Shown here in pieces: positions 6,445 to 6,938 of a stretch of 6,938 bases of DNA. Location of the stretch: the NCBI GenBank assembly GCA_903862805.1, contig CAIOZP010000662.1:1-6938 (forward strand), read 5' to 3'. Position 1 is the first letter of the stretch. Each line of letters starts with the position of its first letter. This DNA comes from an uncultured Fibrobacterota bacterium (GTDB lineage: Bacteria > Fibrobacterota > Chitinivibrionia > Chitinivibrionales > CAIOZP01). Under the pieces are notes generated by a model. That model was not told the origin of the DNA. It saw nothing but the letters and a program-made list of their open reading frames with translations, and made no database searches. Made by a program: the position numbers and the translations under genes.

Positions 6445-6477
6445 CCGAAAAGTCTTTCAGAATTAAATCGCTCTTTT

Positions 6478-6485
6478 TATATTTG
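6478..6485 (+). promoter_or_regulatory. Candidate -10/-7 promoter box for the tRNA-Arg gene
   Basis: TATATTTG lies 17 bases before the tRNA 5' end in an AT-rich stretch. It is a full match to the Bacteroidota-type TAnnTTTG consensus and also resembles a general TATAAT-like -10. No convincing -33 or -35 partner (TTG or TTGACA) is visible at the right distance, so the tRNA might also be read through from the upstream operon. Confidence 0.4.
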
Positions 6486-6501
6486 ACGAACAAAAATCAA
6501 T

Positions 6502-6575
6502 GCCCTCGTAGCTCAGTAGGATAGAGCGTCGGTTTCCTAAACCGCAGGTCGGAGGTTCGATTCCTCTCGGGGGTA
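6502..6575 (+). tRNA. tRNA-Arg (anticodon CCU)
   Basis: A full 74-base cloverleaf can be drawn by hand. Acceptor: GCCCTCG with CGGGGGT. D arm: GCTC/GAGC. Anticodon arm: TCGGT, loop TTCCTAA, ACCGC. Variable loop: AGGTC. T arm: GGAGG, TTCGATT, CCTCT. The discriminator base is A and CCA is not encoded. The anticodon CCU reads AGG arginine codons. The D loop (AGTAGGATA) carries A20 and the anticodon carries C35, the main arginyl-tRNA synthetase identity elements. Pairing is slightly relaxed: G1·U72 and U5·G68 in the acceptor, G49·U65 in the T stem, and a U27/C43 mismatch at the top of the anticodon stem. A strong terminator follows. Confidence 0.95.
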
Positions 6576-6586
6576 CTTTTCAATTC

Positions 6587-6630
6587 AGGGGCTTATGAGC
6601 ATCTTTGATGCTTGTGGGCCCCTTTTTTTT
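6587..6630 (+). terminator. Rho-independent terminator after tRNA-Arg
   Basis: AGGGGC (6587-6592) pairs with GCCCCT (6618-6623), and an inner AGCATC (6598-6603) pairs with GATGCT (6607-6612) around a TTT loop, with a small internal loop between the two stems. The hairpin is followed by an unbroken run of T to 6630. This is a textbook intrinsic terminator; it ends the tRNA transcript and probably any read-through from the ruv operon. Confidence 0.9.
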
Positions 6631-6677
6631 CGGAATCGCCGGTTGCCCGTATCAGATGCCGGCCGACGATTTTCCCT

Positions 6678-6707
6678 GCGACATCATCGTTTCCTGCCTA
6701 CTATATA
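6678..6707 (+). promoter_or_regulatory. Weak candidate promoter for the last gene
   Basis: TATATA at 6702-6707 stands out as the only AT-rich patch between the terminator and the last gene. GCGACA at 6678-6683 is a partial -35 match with an 18-base spacer. The support is positional plus this weak match only. Confidence 0.3.
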
Positions 6708-6745
6708 TGTAACCCCCTTGCACACCCATTCCTTGCGGAGTTCCC

Positions 6746-6938
6746 ATGAATACGGTCGCCGCGTTTCTCTCGCCCGCCCTCTTTGCCATCGCCGCTGTTG
6801 CGGCGCCGTTCTCGCTCGCTCCGTCGACGTCGCCGCCGGGCGGGCTCGATCCGGCATCGGTACCGCAGTTCATCGTACTCGGCATCGACGACAACGCCTT
6901 CCCCGACGGCGTGAACTGGCTTCTGGACGTACTCGCAG
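6746..6938 (+). CDS. N-terminus of a probable exported protein, possibly polysaccharide-deacetylase-like (partial)
   Basis: An open frame begins at ATG 6746 and runs off the window after 64 codons. The start is well defined: an in-frame TAA lies at 6710-6712, GCGGAG at 6735-6740 is a good ribosome binding site, and no other ATG, GTG or TTG in frame lies between. The first 25 or so residues are hydrophobic and Ala-rich (AAFLSPALFAIAAVAAPFSLA), like a signal peptide or anchor but without the usual N-terminal Lys/Arg. A Pro/Ser/Gly linker follows, then VPQFIVLGIDDNAFPDGVNW, in which a beta-strand followed by DD is reminiscent of the first motif of NodB-type (CE4) polysaccharide deacetylases. That family call is tentative because the remaining motifs lie outside the window. 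About 51 of 64 codons end in G or C, far more than in the upstream genes. Confidence 0.65.
   Translation, partial: MNTVAAFLSPALFAIAAVAAPFSLAPSTSPPGGLDPASVPQFIVLGIDDNAFPDGVNWLLDVLA

Noticed and set aside
6652..6894. An 80-codon frame on the - strand near the window end
   Set aside because: It overlaps the + strand gene with a defined start and ribosome binding site; its Gly/Ala/Ser-rich product looks like the complement of GC-rich codons.
6555..6938. Direct repeat of the tRNA 3' end marking an attachment site
   Set aside because: No second copy of the tRNA 3' end is visible in the remaining window; it could lie further downstream, so island insertion is raised only as a possibility.

Overview
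This is a compact stretch of bacterial chromosome made almost entirely of housekeeping genes, all on the + strand, at moderate GC. It carries two operon-like blocks, smpB–amidase–murI and yebC–ruvC–ruvA–ruvB–DUF2905, followed by a tRNA-Arg(CCU) gene with a strong intrinsic terminator. Genes within each block are tightly packed: smpB and the amidase share an ATGA overlap, and ruvA and ruvB abut without a gap. No rRNA or deep phylogenetic marker is present, so the host is uncertain. A periplasmic amidase with a stalk-like N-terminal region, a TATATTTG box before the tRNA that fits the Bacteroidota-type promoter consensus TAnnTTTG, and intergenic repeats of the 'LTPDPSPSERG' kind are compatible with an FCB-group relative (Bacteroidota/Chlorobiota/Ignavibacteria-like). 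That placement is a low-confidence inference.

Layout: 1-51 is the likely 3' end of an unidentified gene. 110-2654 holds trans-translation factor SmpB, an exported zinc N-acetylmuramoyl-L-alanine amidase and glutamate racemase MurI, which combine ribosome rescue with peptidoglycan turnover and precursor supply. 2655-3281 is a 627-base gap with no credible gene. It is a mosaic of hairpins around a 141-bp palindromic element with 32-bp arms, and ends in a pyrimidine-rich tract and a TATAAT box. 3282-6444 holds YebC, the complete RuvC/RuvA/RuvB Holliday-junction machinery and a small two-helix membrane protein (DUF2905). 6502-6630 is the tRNA-Arg and its terminator.

After the terminator the sequence changes character: 6746-6938 is the start of a new gene with much higher third-position GC (about 80% by hand count, against about 47% in the first 47 codons of ruvB). 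It has a secretory-like N-terminus and a segment that may be the start of a polysaccharide-deacetylase-like domain. A composition step just downstream of a tRNA gene is where one would expect an acquired island, or alternatively an assembly join.

I found no clearly novel system here. The items most worth checking are the composition break after the tRNA, the palindromic intergenic element and the divergent stalk region of the amidase.
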